A stretch of DNA of 64,000 nt from Halomonas urmiana. GTDB lineage: Bacteria > Pseudomonadota > Gammaproteobacteria > Pseudomonadales > Halomonadaceae. The stretch spans positions 1-64,000 of the forward strand of contig NZ_VBUI01000025.1 in the NCBI RefSeq assembly GCF_005780185.1. The letters are read 5' to 3'. The translations under genes were made by a program, and so were the position numbers. Positions within the stretch are counted from its first letter, which is position 1. Every line of letters starts with the position of its first letter. Below are positions 47,080 through 57,444 of the stretch, in pieces. The notes beneath the pieces were generated by a model. It was not told where the DNA came from, made no database searches, and worked only from the letters and a program-made list of their open reading frames with translations.

Positions 47080-47769
47080 ATGACTGCCCGTTCGCGATCC
47101 ATCGTCAGCCGCCAGACCGGCCCCCATGAGGACCTGCCCCGCCGCGTGGCCCGTGCCCTGGCGCATCCCCTGCGCAAGCCGTTCGCCGCGCATACCCGCG
47201 AGGCCTTCGCCGAGGCGCAGGCGTGGCTCGGGCGTCGCGGCGAGGCGCCCCTGATCCTCGATGCGGGCTGCGGGGTGGGGCTCTCGACCCGGCGGCTGGC
47301 CGAGCGCCTTCCCGGCTGCTCGGTGATCGGCGTGGATCGCAGCGCCGATCGTCTCTCCCGGGATCATGGACGGCTGCCGGACAACGCCCTGCTGGTGCGC
47401 GCCGACCTGGTGGATTTCTGGCGCCTGGCCCTGGAGGCCGGCTGGCGCCCGCAGTGCCACTTCCTGCTCTACCCCAACCCCTACCCCAAGGCCGCGCACC
47501 TCAAGATGCGCTGGCAGGGGCACCCGGTGCTGCCGGCGCTCCTGGCACTGGGCGGTCGGCTGGAGCTGCGCTCCAACTGGCGCACCTACGTCGAGGAGTT
47601 CGCCCTGGCGGTGACCCAGGCCACCGGCGTGGCGGCCGCGGCCGAGCCTTTCGCGCCGGCGTCCGAGTGCCTGACGCCCTTCGAGCAGAAGTACCACGCC
47701 AGCGGCCAGGCGCTGTGGCGGCTGGTGGTCGAGCTGCCTCACGCCCCGGAGCTCGTGCCCGCCGGCTGA
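47080..47769 (+). CDS. TrmB-like SAM-dependent methyltransferase
   Basis: 229 residues. The SAM-binding motif I LDAGCGVGLSTRRLAE and an acidic motif II VIGVDRSADRL are clear. LYPNPYPKAAHLKMRWQGHP replaces the F/YPDPWxKxxHxKRR segment of TrmB, suggesting a paralogue of the tRNA m7G46 methyltransferase with a changed active loop. The substrate is thus uncertain. The ATG at 47080 is preferred over 46984. Its stop lies five bases from that of the convergent LysR gene. Confidence 0.8.
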   Translation: MTARSRSIVSRQTGPHEDLPRRVARALAHPLRKPFAAHTREAFAEAQAWLGRRGEAPLILDAGCGVGLSTRRLAERLPGCSVIGVDRSADRLSRDHGRLPDNALLVRADLVDFWRLALEAGWRPQCHFLLYPNPYPKAAHLKMRWQGHPVLPALLALGGRLELRSNWRTYVEEFALAVTQATGVAAAAEPFAPASECLTPFEQKYHASGQALWRLVVELPHAPELVPAG

Positions 47770-47774
47770 TGGCG

Positions 47775-48668
47775 TCAGCGGCCCCGGCGATCGCGGAAGC
47801 GCTCGCCGAGGGTGTGGCGCAGCCAGCGGGCGATGGGGCCCCGGTCGGCGTCGCGCCGCGAGACCGTCTCCACCTCGATGACTGGCGCCATGCCGAGCCC
47901 TTCGCCCTTGAGCTCCACCAGATCCTCGCGAAAGGGCGGGTAGAGAGCGATATGGCGCGGCACCAGCGCCCAGCCGAGCCCCCGGGTGGCGAGCTCGGCC
48001 ATGGAGTAGAAGCTGTTGAGCCGCCAGAACTGCGCCGCTATCGGCGCCTGGCTGTCGCCCTCGCCGCGGGAGGCGATCAGCAGCTGGCGATGGGCGGCGA
48101 GGTCGCCGACGGTCGGCGAGGGGAGCGCGGCCAGCGGGTGGTGGCGGGCCACCACCAGCGCCTGCTGCAGATGCGCGATGCGGATGCCCTCCAGCACCGG
48201 GCCCTGGCCCTGCTGGCGCAGCAGGATGCCGAGATCGGCGGTGCGATCCTCCACCCAGCCGGCGATGTCGCCCTGGGCGCCGTAGAGCAGAGTCAGCTGC
48301 AGGGCGGGGTAGTGACGCGCCAGCGCCTCCAGGGTCTCGTCCACCGGCGGCATCTCCACCAGGGCCTCGTCGATGGCCAGCACCAGCCGGGCCTCCTCGC
48401 CCTGGGCGATGGCTCGGGCGCGGGCGTCCAGCCGCTGGCACTGGCGGATCACCGCCCGGGCCTCGTGGAGCAGGGCCTCGCCGGCGCGGGTCAGGCGGGG
48501 CAGCCGGGCGCTGCGGTCGAACAGCGGACAGTCGAGGTCGGCCTCGAGGTGGGCGATGGCGGTGCTGACCGCCGACTGGGCGCGACCCAGGTGGCGCGCG
48601 GCCGAGGAGAAGGAGCCCCGCTCGGCGCAGGCGATGAGGATCTCCAACTGATCGAGGCTCCAGCGCAT
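47775..48668 (-). CDS. LysR family transcriptional regulator
   Basis: 297 residues. An N-terminal winged helix-turn-helix (LDQLEILIACAERGSFSSAARHLGRAQSAVS, about residues 5-35) precedes a LysR ligand-binding domain. It is divergent from the PACE and SMR efflux genes, with about 120 bases between starts. In Acinetobacter the LysR protein AceR controls the divergent PACE pump AceI, so control of the neighbours is likely. Confidence 0.9.
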   Translation of the reverse strand: MRWSLDQLEILIACAERGSFSSAARHLGRAQSAVSTAIAHLEADLDCPLFDRSARLPRLTRAGEALLHEARAVIRQCQRLDARARAIAQGEEARLVLAIDEALVEMPPVDETLEALARHYPALQLTLLYGAQGDIAGWVEDRTADLGILLRQQGQGPVLEGIRIAHLQQALVVARHHPLAALPSPTVGDLAAHRQLLIASRGEGDSQAPIAAQFWRLNSFYSMAELATRGLGWALVPRHIALYPPFREDLVELKGEGLGMAPVIEVETVSRRDADRGPIARWLRHTLGERFRDRRGR

Positions 48669-48787
48669 GGTCGTGACCTATCTGTTTTTCCGATGGTTTC
48701 CAACTCGTATCCATCGTCATCATGGCTAGAATGCGGGCCATCGTCGAGGCCTCGCGCCTCGGCCGTTCACGGGTGAGGAGGTGCATG

Positions 48788-49207
48788 ATGCGTTCCTGGA
48801 AAGAGCGCGTGACCCACATGGTGCTGTTCGAGGTGCTCGGCCTGGCCATCGTGATTCCGCTGAGCAGCGTGCTCAGCGGCCACGACACCGGGGCCATCGG
48901 CGTCATGGCGGTGGGGCTCGCCAGCGCCGCGATGCTCTGGAACCTGGTCTGGAACCGGCTGTTCGACATCTGGGTGCCGACCCGGCGGCGCAGCCTGGCT
49001 CAGCGCATCGCCCAGGCGCTGGGGTTCGAGCTGGGCCTGCTCATCGCTACCCTGCCGGTGGTGGCCTGGTGGCTCGAGATCGGCCTGGTCGAGGCCTTCT
49101 GGCTGGACCTCGGTTTCATGCTGTTCTTCCTGGCCTACGCCCTGGTCTTCAACACGGCGTTCGATCGCGTGATGCGCCGCCGGCTGGCGCGACAGGAGGC
49201 TGCATGA
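48788..49207 (+). CDS. PACE family efflux transporter (AceI-like)
   Basis: 139 residues with four membrane segments in two PACE repeats. The first reads THMVLFEVLGLAIVIPLSS with the conserved Glu, then WNLVWNRLFD; the second reads ALGFELGLLIATLPVVAWW and ALVFNTAFDRV. AceI exports chlorhexidine and short-chain diamines such as cadaverine. The start at 48788 has aggagg seven bases upstream; an adjacent ATG at 48785 is also possible. The stop overlaps the SMR start. Confidence 0.92.
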   Translation: MRSWKERVTHMVLFEVLGLAIVIPLSSVLSGHDTGAIGVMAVGLASAAMLWNLVWNRLFDIWVPTRRRSLAQRIAQALGFELGLLIATLPVVAWWLEIGLVEAFWLDLGFMLFFLAYALVFNTAFDRVMRRRLARQEAA

Positions 49208-49533
49208 CCTATCTCTATCTGGCGCTGGCCATCATCGCCGAGGTGGTCGCCACCAGCGCGCTGAAGTCCTCGGCGGGCTTCACGCGCCTGTGGCCCAGCG
49301 TGCTGGTGCTGGTTGGCTACGGGCTCGCCTTCTACCTGCTCGCCCTGGTGCTGAAATCCCTGCCGGTGGGCATCGCCTACGCCTTCTGGGCGGGGCTCGG
49401 CATCGTGCTGGTGACCCTGGTGGGCATCCTGGTCTACGGCGAGAAGCCGGACCTGCCGGCGCTGCTGGGCCTGGCGATGATCGTTGGCGGCGTGGTGGTG
49501 ATTCAGGTGTTCTCTTCGGTCGCGTCCCATTAA
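49204..49533 (+). CDS. SMR family multidrug efflux protein (EmrE-like)
   Basis: 109 residues with four membrane segments. The membrane Glu13 in LALAIIAEVVATSALKSSAGF corresponds to Glu14 of EmrE, and YAFWAGLGIVLVTLVG includes the Trp of the binding site. It exchanges protons for quaternary cations or polyamines. Its ATG lies in the stop of the PACE gene, so the two pumps are made together. Confidence 0.93.
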   Translation: MTYLYLALAIIAEVVATSALKSSAGFTRLWPSVLVLVGYGLAFYLLALVLKSLPVGIAYAFWAGLGIVLVTLVGILVYGEKPDLPALLGLAMIVGGVVVIQVFSSVASH

Positions 49534-49564
49534 GCTTGGGCCCCTCGTGATGCCTGGAGGCCCC

Positions 49565-50998
49565 ATGTTCCGTCGACCGCTTTACTGCGCGCTGCTGGCG
49601 CTTTTGCCCCTGCTCGCCGAGGCGAGCGGTTTCTCGCGCCTCGCCGAGCTCACCGACCAGGGCTTCCTGGTCGGCGCCGAAGCGCGGCTGCTCGGCAGCG
49701 GCGAGCGCCTGGGGGCCATCGAGCCCGAGCGCCAGCTCTCGCCGGCCTCGGTCTCCAAGGTCTACGTGGCGGCGGCGGCGCTGGAGCGCTGGGGCCCCCA
49801 GCACCGCTTCACCAGCCGGCTAGTAAGCACTGCCGAGCCCGACGCCGATGGCGTGCTGGCCGGTGACCTGATCTTCGACGGCGGCGGCGATCCCGCCCTG
49901 ACCAGCGAGGACCTTTGGCGCCTGGTGCAGCGCCTCCATCAGGCCGGCGTGCGGCGCGTCGAGGGCCGGCTGGTGATCAGTCAGTGGCGCTACGGGCCGG
50001 TCGAGTGCCTGACCACCGATCGCTGCCAGGCGCACTCCCGGGTGGCCAACGCCTACAGTGCGCTGCTCTCCTCGGCGGGGGTCAACTTCGGCAGCTGGTG
50101 CGTTGCCGTGGCGCCCGCCGCCGCGGCCGGCCAGCCGGCGCGCATCAACAGCTGCGACAGCCGTTCGCCGATCGTCGAGATCGACAATCGCGTCGAGACC
50201 CGGCCGGACGACAGCGGTACCGAGCTCAATGCCGAGCGGGTACTGCGCGACAGCGGCGACGTCATGGTGCTGCGCGGGCAGATCTCCACCAATGCCCGGC
50301 CGCGCCTGGTCTACCGGGCGAGCTCCGACCCGGCGCGCCAAACCGCCCACACCCTGCGGTCGATGCTCGAGCAGGCCGGCATCACGCTCGGCGACGGCGT
50401 CTCGGTAGTGGCCAGCGAACCGCCGGCCGAGGCCCGCCGGTTGGCCGCCGTGGAGGGAAAGCCGCTGCAGGAGCTGCTGCTGAGGACCCTCAACTACTCC
50501 AACAACTTCATGGCCGATGTGCTGGCCCTGAACCTGGTCGAGACGCCGCGGGCCAGCCTGGAGCAGGGCGGGACGGCGCTCGCGGCCTTCGCGGCCGAGA
50601 CCCCTGGCCACGGCCCCATCACGCTGCGCAGCGGCAGCGGCCTGACCCCCGAGAACCGCACCTCGGCGGCCGGGGTGAATGCCCTGCTGGAGCGCATGTA
50701 CCATCGCCCGGCGCTGTTCCCCAGCTTCGTCGCTGCTCTGCAGTCGCCGGGCAACGGCGTGATGCGCTTCCTTCGGCGCGGCTCGCCCACCTTCCAGCAC
50801 CACGTCATGCTCAAGACCGGCACCCTCAACCAGCCGGTGGCGGTGCGCGCCGTGGGCGGCTACTTCCGCACCCGCTCCGGGCAGTGGGGGGTGTTCAGCG
50901 CCCTGGTCAACGGCACCGCCACCACGCCGTGGCTCAACTGGCGCCAGGTGCTCGACCCGCTGGCCGCCGACCTGGAGACGATGATCGATGCCCACTGA
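49565..50998 (+). CDS. dacB: D-alanyl-D-alanine carboxypeptidase/endopeptidase (PBP4 family)
   Basis: 477 residues. A signal peptide (LYCALLALLPLLAEASG) is followed by the serine peptidase motifs S-x-x-K (Ser62-Lys65 in PASVSKVY), SNN near 312 in YSNNFMAD and KTG near 417 in MLKTGTLN. PBP4 trims cell-wall peptides and cuts cross-links in the periplasm. The start at 49565 is set by ggaggcccc; the frame also has GTG and ATG codons upstream. Confidence 0.93.
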   Translation: MFRRPLYCALLALLPLLAEASGFSRLAELTDQGFLVGAEARLLGSGERLGAIEPERQLSPASVSKVYVAAAALERWGPQHRFTSRLVSTAEPDADGVLAGDLIFDGGGDPALTSEDLWRLVQRLHQAGVRRVEGRLVISQWRYGPVECLTTDRCQAHSRVANAYSALLSSAGVNFGSWCVAVAPAAAAGQPARINSCDSRSPIVEIDNRVETRPDDSGTELNAERVLRDSGDVMVLRGQISTNARPRLVYRASSDPARQTAHTLRSMLEQAGITLGDGVSVVASEPPAEARRLAAVEGKPLQELLLRTLNYSNNFMADVLALNLVETPRASLEQGGTALAAFAAETPGHGPITLRSGSGLTPENRTSAAGVNALLERMYHRPALFPSFVAALQSPGNGVMRFLRRGSPTFQHHVMLKTGTLNQPVAVRAVGGYFRTRSGQWGVFSALVNGTATTPWLNWRQVLDPLAADLETMIDAH

Positions 50999-51017
50999 GC
51001 CCACCGGAGCGACCGAT

Positions 51018-51389
51018 ATGAAACCTGGATACACCGGCTGGCGCCACCTGATTCACTCGACCCGCTACTCGCTCAAGGGGCTCCGCGCGGCCTTCCGCCA
51101 CGAGGCGGCGTTTCGTCAGGAGGTGGTGGCCTGCCTGCTGCTGATGCCGCTGGCGGTGTGGATCGGCGAGGGCCCGGTGGAGTGGATCCTGCTGGCGGGC
51201 AGCTGCCTGCTGGTGCTGATCGTCGAACTGCTCAACAGCGCCGTGGAGTGCGCGGTGGATCGCATCGGCCCCGAGCGTCATGAGCTCGCCGGCCGGGCCA
51301 AGGACATCGGCTCGGCGGCGGTGATGCTGGCGCTCGGCCTCGCCGGGCTGACCTGGGGCCTGCTGGCCTGGCAGAAATTCCTCGCCTGA
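51018..51389 (+). CDS. dgkA: diacylglycerol kinase
   Basis: 123 residues with three membrane segments. HSTRYSLKGLRAAFRHEAAFRQE at the N-terminus and the catalytic VELLNSAVECAVDRIG helix, with its acidic residues, are the prokaryotic DgkA signature. It recycles diacylglycerol from membrane-derived oligosaccharide synthesis. The ATG at 51018 follows ggagcgaccgat; 20 bases separate it from dacB. Confidence 0.95.
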   Translation: MKPGYTGWRHLIHSTRYSLKGLRAAFRHEAAFRQEVVACLLLMPLAVWIGEGPVEWILLAGSCLLVLIVELLNSAVECAVDRIGPERHELAGRAKDIGSAAVMLALGLAGLTWGLLAWQKFLA

Positions 51390-51464
51390 GGCGCCCGGCC
51401 GGGTTATGGGGCGGGGCCGGCTTCGCTATGCTGGAGGCATTCGAGAACCGGATGCGAGACGCCC

Positions 51465-54458
51465 ATGGCCCTGCCCGACGACTTCCTGCCGCTGGATGAC
51501 ATTCCCGAGCCGCTGAAGGCTCCCCTGGCGCACACCCGCGACCGACTGGCGAGCTCGCTCGAGCAGGCCGAGAACCTGGCCGAGATGACCGGCAACGACT
51601 CCCCGCTGGAGGACTGGCTGTCGCTGTCGGAGGCGCGACGCCGGCAGCTCGCCCGGGTGCTCGCCATCTCCTCCTTCGGCGCCGAGACCCTGGTGCGCGA
51701 TCCCGAGTGGCTGCTGCATCTGGACGCCAGCGGCGAGCTCGACGAGCCTCCCTCGGGGGAGGCGCTGCGCCAGTGGCTCGACGAGCGGCTCGAGGCCGCC
51801 GAGGACGAGGCGGCCCTGCATGCCGCCATCCGCCGCTTTCGCCGCGCGCGCATGCTGGGCATCGTCTGGCGCGACCTGACCCGCCCGCCGGGCATCGACA
51901 TGTGGGGCACCGCGGCCACCGTGTCGCGGCTCGCCGAGACCTGCCTGGAGGGCGCGCTCGCCTGGCTGGAGGCGCACGTCGCGCCGCGCTGGGGGCGTCC
52001 CGCCCCGCGTCGCGACGGCAGCGAGCAGCGCCTGGTGGTGCTGGGCATGGGCAAGCTCGGCGCCGGCGAGCTCAACCTCTCCTCCGACATCGACCTGATC
52101 TTCGCCTTCCCCGAGAAGGGGGAGACCGAGGGCGGGCGCAAGTCCCTTGAGCACCAGGAGTACTTCACCAAGCTTGGCCAGCGGCTGATCACCGCCCTGG
52201 ACGCCGTGACCGCCGACGGCTTCGCCTTCCGCGTCGACATGCGCCTGCGCCCGCTGGGCGACGGCGGCCCGCTGGTGGGCGGCTTCGCCTCGCTTTCCGG
52301 CTACTACCAGGATCAGGGCCGCGAATGGGAGCGCTACGCCATGCTCAAGGCGCGCCCGGTGGCCGGCGACCTGGAGGCCGGCGCCGAGCTCCTGGCGAGT
52401 CTGCGTCCCTTCGTCTACCGCAAGTACCTCGACTTCGGCGCCATCGAGTCGCTGCGCGAGCTCAAGGCGATGATCAACCGCGAGGTGCGCCGCCGCGGCA
52501 TGCAGGGCAACATCAAGCTCGGCCCCGGCGGCATCCGCGAGGTGGAGTTCGTGGTCCAGGCCTTCCAGCTGATCCGCGGCGGTCGCGACACCGAGCTGCA
52601 GGTCACCTCGCTCAAGACCGCCCTGGAGCGCCTGCCCGAGCTCGGCCTGCTGCCCCGCGAGGTGGTCGACGAGCTGACCCCCGACTACGTCTTCCTGCGT
52701 GACCTGGAGCACGCGCTCCAAGCCCTGGAGGATCGCCAGACCCAGACCCTGCCCGACGACGATATCGATCGCGAGCGGGTGGCCCTGGCGCTGGACATGG
52801 AGGACTGGCCGGCGCTGATGGCGCGGCTCGACGAGGTGCGCGAGCGGGTGCGGCGCCACTTCGATGCCGTCATCGCCGAGCCCGAGGAGGAGGTCGAGGA
52901 GGCCGACGAGCCCGAGGCCACGGACGTCGCCAGCCTGGAAGAGTGGCGCGCGCTGTGGCGCAGCGAGCTGGAGGACGACGAGGCGCAGTCGCTGCTTGAG
53001 GAGGCCGGGCTGGCCGAGCCCGAGGTCGCCATGCGCCGGCTGCGCACGCTGCGCCACGCCCGCCCGGTGAAGGCCATGCAGCGCATCGGCTTCGAGCGGC
53101 TCGACGCCCTGATGCCGCTGCTGCTCGACGCCGTGGCCGCCAGCGATACCCCCGACATCGCCCTGGAGCGGGTGCTGCCGCTGATCGAGGCGGTGCTACG
53201 CCGCACCGCCTATCTGGCGCTGCTGCGCGAGAACCCGGAGGCCCTGGGACATCTGATGAAACTGTGCAGCGCCAGCCCCTGGATCGCCACCCAGCTCGCG
53301 CGCCACCCCATCCTGCTCGACGAGCTGCTGACCCCGGAGACCCTCTACACCCCCGCCGACAAGGCGCGCCTGGCCGACGAACTGCGCCAGGCCCTGGGGC
53401 GCATCCCCGAGGACGACGAGGAGGCTCAGCTCGAGGCGCTCCGGGTCTTCAAGCACGCCCAGGTGCTTCACGTGGCGGCTTCCGACATCGCCGGCACCCG
53501 CCACCTGATGAAGGTCAGCGACTACCTCACCTACATCGCCGAGGTGGTGCTGGAGGCGGTGCTGGCCATGGCCTGGCAGCACCTGACCCGCAAGCACGGT
53601 TTCCCGGAGCGTCGCGGGGAAAGTCGCGAAGAGCGGCGCTGCGGCAGCGCGCCGGAGTTCCTGGTCGTCGGCTACGGCAAGCTCGGCGGCATCGAGCTGG
53701 GTTACGGCTCCGACCTGGACCTGGTGTTCCTCCACGACGGTGCCACCCAGGGCAGCACCGACGGCGCGCGGCCCATCGACAACGCGGTCTTCTTCACCCG
53801 GCTCGGCCAGCGCATCATCCATCTGCTCACCGCCGTGACCCCGGCGGGCAGCCTCTACGAGGTGGACATGCGCCTGCGGCCCTCGGGCAACTCGGGGCTT
53901 CTGGTCTCGACGCTCGACGCCTTCGCCGACTACCAGCGCGAGCAGGCCTGGACCTGGGAGCACCAGGCGCTGGTGCGGGCCCGGGTGGTGGCCGGCGACC
54001 CCCAGCTGGCCGAGCGCTTCGATGCGCTGCGTCGCGAGATCCTCGGCCGCGAGCGCGACCTCGAGGCGCTGCGCGAGGAGGTGGTGAAGATGCGCCACAA
54101 GATGCGCGACCACCTGGGGAGCAAGGGCCAGGGCGATGACTTCGATCTCAAGCACGATGCCGGCGGCATGGTGGATATCGAGTTCCTCTGCCAGTTCGCG
54201 GTGCTCTCCATGGGCCATGAGACTCCCGACCTGCTGGCCTACAGCGACAACATGCGCATCCTCGAGACCCTCGAGGCAACCGGGCGGCTGCCCGCCGAGG
54301 AGTGCCGGCGCCTGCGCGAGGCCTACCTGGCCTGTCGCACCGCCGCCCATCGCGCGGCGCTGACCGGGGAGCCGGCACGGGGGCGCAACGCCGATTTCCG
54401 GGAACATCGCGACACCGTCATCGCACTCTGGCAGCGCCTGCTCGAGCCGGCGTCCTGA
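51465..54458 (+). CDS. glnE: bifunctional glutamine synthetase adenylyltransferase/deadenylase
   Basis: 997 residues, full length. Two nucleotidyltransferase domains are present: the N-terminal deadenylase with [20 protein letters not shown] near residue 193 and the C-terminal adenylase with [20 protein letters not shown] near residue 735, each with its Asp-x-Asp. It tunes glutamine synthetase to nitrogen state under PII control. An acidic insert ([13 protein letters not shown]) lies between the halves. It is a single gene with a weak ribosome site. Confidence 0.97.
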   Translation: MALPDDFLPLDDIPEPLKAPLAHTRDRLASSLEQAENLAEMTGNDSPLEDWLSLSEARRRQLARVLAISSFGAETLVRDPEWLLHLDASGELDEPPSGEALRQWLDERLEAAEDEAALHAAIRRFRRARMLGIVWRDLTRPPGIDMWGTAATVSRLAETCLEGALAWLEAHVAPRWGRPAPRRDGSEQRLVVLGMGKLGAGELNLSSDIDLIFAFPEKGETEGGRKSLEHQEYFTKLGQRLITALDAVTADGFAFRVDMRLRPLGDGGPLVGGFASLSGYYQDQGREWERYAMLKARPVAGDLEAGAELLASLRPFVYRKYLDFGAIESLRELKAMINREVRRRGMQGNIKLGPGGIREVEFVVQAFQLIRGGRDTELQVTSLKTALERLPELGLLPREVVDELTPDYVFLRDLEHALQALEDRQTQTLPDDDIDRERVALALDMEDWPALMARLDEVRERVRRHFDAVIAEPEEEVEEADEPEATDVASLEEWRALWRSELEDDEAQSLLEEAGLAEPEVAMRRLRTLRHARPVKAMQRIGFERLDALMPLLLDAVAASDTPDIALERVLPLIEAVLRRTAYLALLRENPEALGHLMKLCSASPWIATQLARHPILLDELLTPETLYTPADKARLADELRQALGRIPEDDEEAQLEALRVFKHAQVLHVAASDIAGTRHLMKVSDYLTYIAEVVLEAVLAMAWQHLTRKHGFPERRGESREERRCGSAPEFLVVGYGKLGGIELGYGSDLDLVFLHDGATQGSTDGARPIDNAVFFTRLGQRIIHLLTAVTPAGSLYEVDMRLRPSGNSGLLVSTLDAFADYQREQAWTWEHQALVRARVVAGDPQLAERFDALRREILGRERDLEALREEVVKMRHKMRDHLGSKGQGDDFDLKHDAGGMVDIEFLCQFAVLSMGHETPDLLAYSDNMRILETLEATGRLPAEECRRLREAYLACRTAAHRAALTGEPARGRNADFREHRDTVIALWQRLLEPAS

Positions 54459-54504
54459 TGGCTGCCGTCCTCAAACCGACATCACCCTCAAGGAAGGCGA
54501 CGAC

Positions 54505-54936
54505 ATGCACAAGGTACTGGTCCTGCACGGCCCCAACCTCAACCTGCTCGGCACCCGGCAGCCCGAGGTGTACGGCCACGAGACCCTGGAGGACATCGAC
54601 AACGCCCTCTATGAGCAGGCGGCCCTGGGCGGTTGGGAGATCGCCTGCCGGCAGAGCAACCACGAGGGCGAGCTGATCGATCTCATCCAGGCCGCGCGCC
54701 TGGACGGCACCGCGGCGATCATCATCAACCCGGCCGCCTACACCCACACCTCGGTGGCGATCCTCGACGCCTTGAACGCCTTCGACGGCCGGGTGATCGA
54801 GGTGCATCTCTCCAACGTCCACAAGCGCGAGGCCTTCCGCCATCACTCCTACGTTTCGCTGCGCGCCGACGGGGTGATCGCGGGGCTCGGCAGCCAGGGC
54901 TATCGGGCTGCCCTGGACGCGGTGATGGCGGGGTAG
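54505..54936 (+). CDS. aroQ: 3-dehydroquinate dehydratase, type II
   Basis: 143 residues, the usual size. It carries out the third step of the shikimate pathway. [18 protein letters not shown] holds the catalytic Arg and Tyr region; [13 protein letters not shown] and [16 protein letters not shown] carry the substrate-binding His and Arg. The start follows aaggaaggcgacgac. It lies 46 bases after glnE. Confidence 0.97.
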   Translation: MHKVLVLHGPNLNLLGTRQPEVYGHETLEDIDNALYEQAALGGWEIACRQSNHEGELIDLIQAARLDGTAAIIINPAAYTHTSVAILDALNAFDGRVIEVHLSNVHKREAFRHHSYVSLRADGVIAGLGSQGYRAALDAVMAG

Positions 54937-54941
54937 GGCCG

Positions 54942-55748
54942 ATGGGGCGCACGAGGATGAGCCGCGGTCTCTCCGTCCTGGCGGTGCTGCTGGCGCTGGC
55001 CGGCTGTGGCGAGACGCCGACCGGGCGATCACAGCTGGCGCTGGTGCCCGAGGGGCTGATGGCCGAGATGGGCGGCGACGCCTTCGCCGAGATGCGCCAA
55101 ACGCGGCCCATCGAGCGTGATCCCGCCGCCAACCGGCTCGTGCAGTGCGTGGCGCGGGAGCTGGTCGCCGCCGCCGAGACCCGCTACCCCGAGGTGGAGA
55201 TGCCCGAGGCGTGGGAGGTGGTGGTGTTCGACGACCCCAGCCCGAACGCCTTCGCCCTGCCGGGCGGGCGCATCGGCGTGCACACCGGCCTTCTACGGGT
55301 CGCCGAGACCCCCGACCAGCTGGCCGCGGTGATCGGCCACGAGGTAGCTCACGTGCTGGCCGACCACGGCAACGAGCGCTTCACCCAGCAGCTCGGCATC
55401 AAGGCGGTGCTGCTGGTGGTGGGGCTCGTCGGCGAGGGAGAACTGGCCGGGGAGGGACTCCGCCAGGCGCTGGGCCTCGGGGCGCGCCTCGGCATCGCCC
55501 TGCCGTTCAGTCGTGCCCATGAGGAGGAAGCCGACCGGATGGGGCTCGCCATCATGGCCACGGCCGGTTTCGACCCGCGCCAGAGCGTCGCCCTGTGGCG
55601 TAACATGGCAAGGGCGGGCGGTGGCCAGCCGCCGGAGTTCCTCTCCACGCACCCGGCCCACGGCTCCCGCATCGAGGCCCTCGAGCGCGACATGAGTGAT
55701 GCCATGGCGGCTTACCGCAACGCCTCCAAGACAGGCTGCGCCGGCTAG
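54942..55748 (+). CDS. M48 family metallopeptidase lipoprotein
   Basis: 268 residues. Signal peptide with lipobox LAGC, so an outer-membrane or periplasmic anchored protease. The zinc motif IGHEVAHVLADHG and the third ligand in AHEEEADRMG match M48 (LoiP/YcaL/BepA-like). Such enzymes degrade misassembled outer-membrane proteins. A nearby ATG at 54957 is an equally possible start. It follows aroQ by five bases. Confidence 0.9.
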   Translation: MGRTRMSRGLSVLAVLLALAGCGETPTGRSQLALVPEGLMAEMGGDAFAEMRQTRPIERDPAANRLVQCVARELVAAAETRYPEVEMPEAWEVVVFDDPSPNAFALPGGRIGVHTGLLRVAETPDQLAAVIGHEVAHVLADHGNERFTQQLGIKAVLLVVGLVGEGELAGEGLRQALGLGARLGIALPFSRAHEEEADRMGLAIMATAGFDPRQSVALWRNMARAGGGQPPEFLSTHPAHGSRIEALERDMSDAMAAYRNASKTGCAG

Positions 55749-55773
55749 GCGGTGCCGCCTGCCGCGATCGATC

Positions 55774-56172
55774 CTAGTCGCGGGAGCGGTCCGCGCGCCC
55801 GTCGTCCCTGACCTCGTAGTCGCCCTCGAGTACCTGCTGCTCGTGGGCATGGCTGCCGCTTCGGCGGCTCTCGCGATAGTAGGTTTCGCGATAGTGGACG
55901 CCACCGCCCACGTCCTCCGCCTGGTCGGCGCGCATCTGCTCCATGCGCTTCTTCATGCGATGGCGCAGGAAGGGCATCATCGCCCAGCCGATGAGTAGGA
56001 AGAACAGTCCCAGCACCATGGCGACGATCATCATGGTGCCGAACAGCAGCCAGAGGAACAGCAGCTTGAGGCCGCCCAGGGGGCCGCCCGGACGTGTCTG
56101 ACGGGCGCGTTCCTGCCACTGCTGGGCGGCGCGCCAGGCGGCATTGTGGCGGGGATCACGGGAATCGGGCAT
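55774..56172 (-). CDS. hypothetical membrane protein
   Basis: 132 residues. An N-terminal soluble part (NAAWRAAQQWQERARQ) leads to a hydrophobic stretch of about 35 residues that could form one long or two short membrane helices, then a charged C-terminal tail with YRETYYRESRR. No family recognised. It converges with the M48 gene and is followed on the same strand by nothing close. Confidence 0.65.
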   Translation of the reverse strand: MPDSRDPRHNAAWRAAQQWQERARQTRPGGPLGGLKLLFLWLLFGTMMIVAMVLGLFFLLIGWAMMPFLRHRMKKRMEQMRADQAEDVGGGVHYRETYYRESRRSGSHAHEQQVLEGDYEVRDDGRADRSRD

Positions 56173-56316
56173 GCAGGGCTCCGCGGTATCAGGAGAGGTG
56201 TCGGCGGCGCCGGCACGTGGGGAATGGTTGCCCCTTGGAGGCCGGGGCGGGGCAATCGTTCCCGCTGCCCCCGCCGTGCGCCGAGGCGCGTGGCGCGGTC
56301 GGGTAGTCGCTGTGGC

Positions 56317-57312
56317 TCATGCGCGCCATGCCTCGGCGACCAGCTCGTAGCTGCGCAGGCGGTCCTCGGCGGCATAGACGTCGGTGTGGAGCATCAGCTC
56401 GTCGGCGTCGGTCTCTGCCAGGACGCGCTCCAGGCCCTCGCGCACCGTCTCGGGGCCGCCGATCACCGCGGCGCCCAGGAACTGCTCCACCTGGGCCTGC
56501 TCCCGGGGCGACCAGTCCAGCGTCTCCACCGGCGGCAGGGCCCGGGTGGGCGCGCCGCGAATCAGCCCCAGAAACTTGCGGCGCGCCGTGGAGGCGAGGT
56601 ACTCGGCCTGCAGGTCATTGTCGGCGGCGATCACCGGCAGGCCGACCATGGCGTGGGGCGCCTCCAGCACCGCCGAGGGCCGGAAGTTGTCGCGATAGAG
56701 CCGGAGCGCCTCCTGCAGCCGGGCCGGGGCGAACTGGGCGGCGAAGGCGAAGGGCAGCCCCTCGAGGGCCGCCAGCCGGGCGCTGAAGTCGCTGGAGCCG
56801 AGCAGCCAGCGCGGCACGCGAGTGCCCTGGCCGGGCACGGCGCGCACGCGCTGGCCCGGCCACGCCTCGTCGAGGAAGCCCTCGAGCTCGGCCAGCCGCT
56901 GGGGGAAGTCGTCGATCCCCGCGTGGGGATCGCGACGCAGCGCGGCCATGGTGGGGCCGTCGGAGCCCGGGGCGCGGCCGAGGCCCAGATCGATGCGTCC
57001 GGGATAGAGGGTCTCCAGGGTGCCGAACTGTTCGGCAATGACCAGCGGCGGGTGGTTGGGCAGCATGATGCCGCCGCTGCCCACCCGGATACTCTCGGTG
57101 GCGCCGGCGACATGGCCGATCAGCACCGCGGTGGCCGCGCTGGCGATGCCCTCGATGCCGTGGTGCTCGGCGAGCCAGTAGCGGGTGAAGCCGAGCCGCT
57201 CGGCGCATCGGGCCAGGTCCACGCTCTCGCGGAAGGTGTCGGCGATGGCGCCGCCCTCGCGGATCGGGGCCAGGTCGAGCACGGAGAGCGGAATCTCGTT
57301 GAGGCGGGGCAT
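56317..57312 (-). CDS. LLM class flavin-dependent oxidoreductase
   Basis: 331 residues of the luciferase-like TIM-barrel monooxygenase family, of the MsnO8/YhbW subgroup. The opening [41 protein letters not shown] and [20 protein letters not shown] are family marks. It uses reduced flavin; the substrate is unknown. The start at 57312 fits the family; the open frame runs upstream to 57432 without similarity. Confidence 0.9.
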   Translation of the reverse strand: MPRLNEIPLSVLDLAPIREGGAIADTFRESVDLARCAERLGFTRYWLAEHHGIEGIASAATAVLIGHVAGATESIRVGSGGIMLPNHPPLVIAEQFGTLETLYPGRIDLGLGRAPGSDGPTMAALRRDPHAGIDDFPQRLAELEGFLDEAWPGQRVRAVPGQGTRVPRWLLGSSDFSARLAALEGLPFAFAAQFAPARLQEALRLYRDNFRPSAVLEAPHAMVGLPVIAADNDLQAEYLASTARRKFLGLIRGAPTRALPPVETLDWSPREQAQVEQFLGAAVIGGPETVREGLERVLAETDADELMLHTDVYAAEDRLRSYELVAEAWRA

Positions 57313-57444
57313 AGGGGCTCCAGTCGTTAGCTTGCTCAACGTTATATGGGGGCGGTCGCCGCGCGTCACAATGGCGGCCGCCGCTGGCTTCGCTTCTTGG
57401 CTCCCCTTAAGCTCAGAGAACAGGATGCACAAGGAAGCTTGCTC

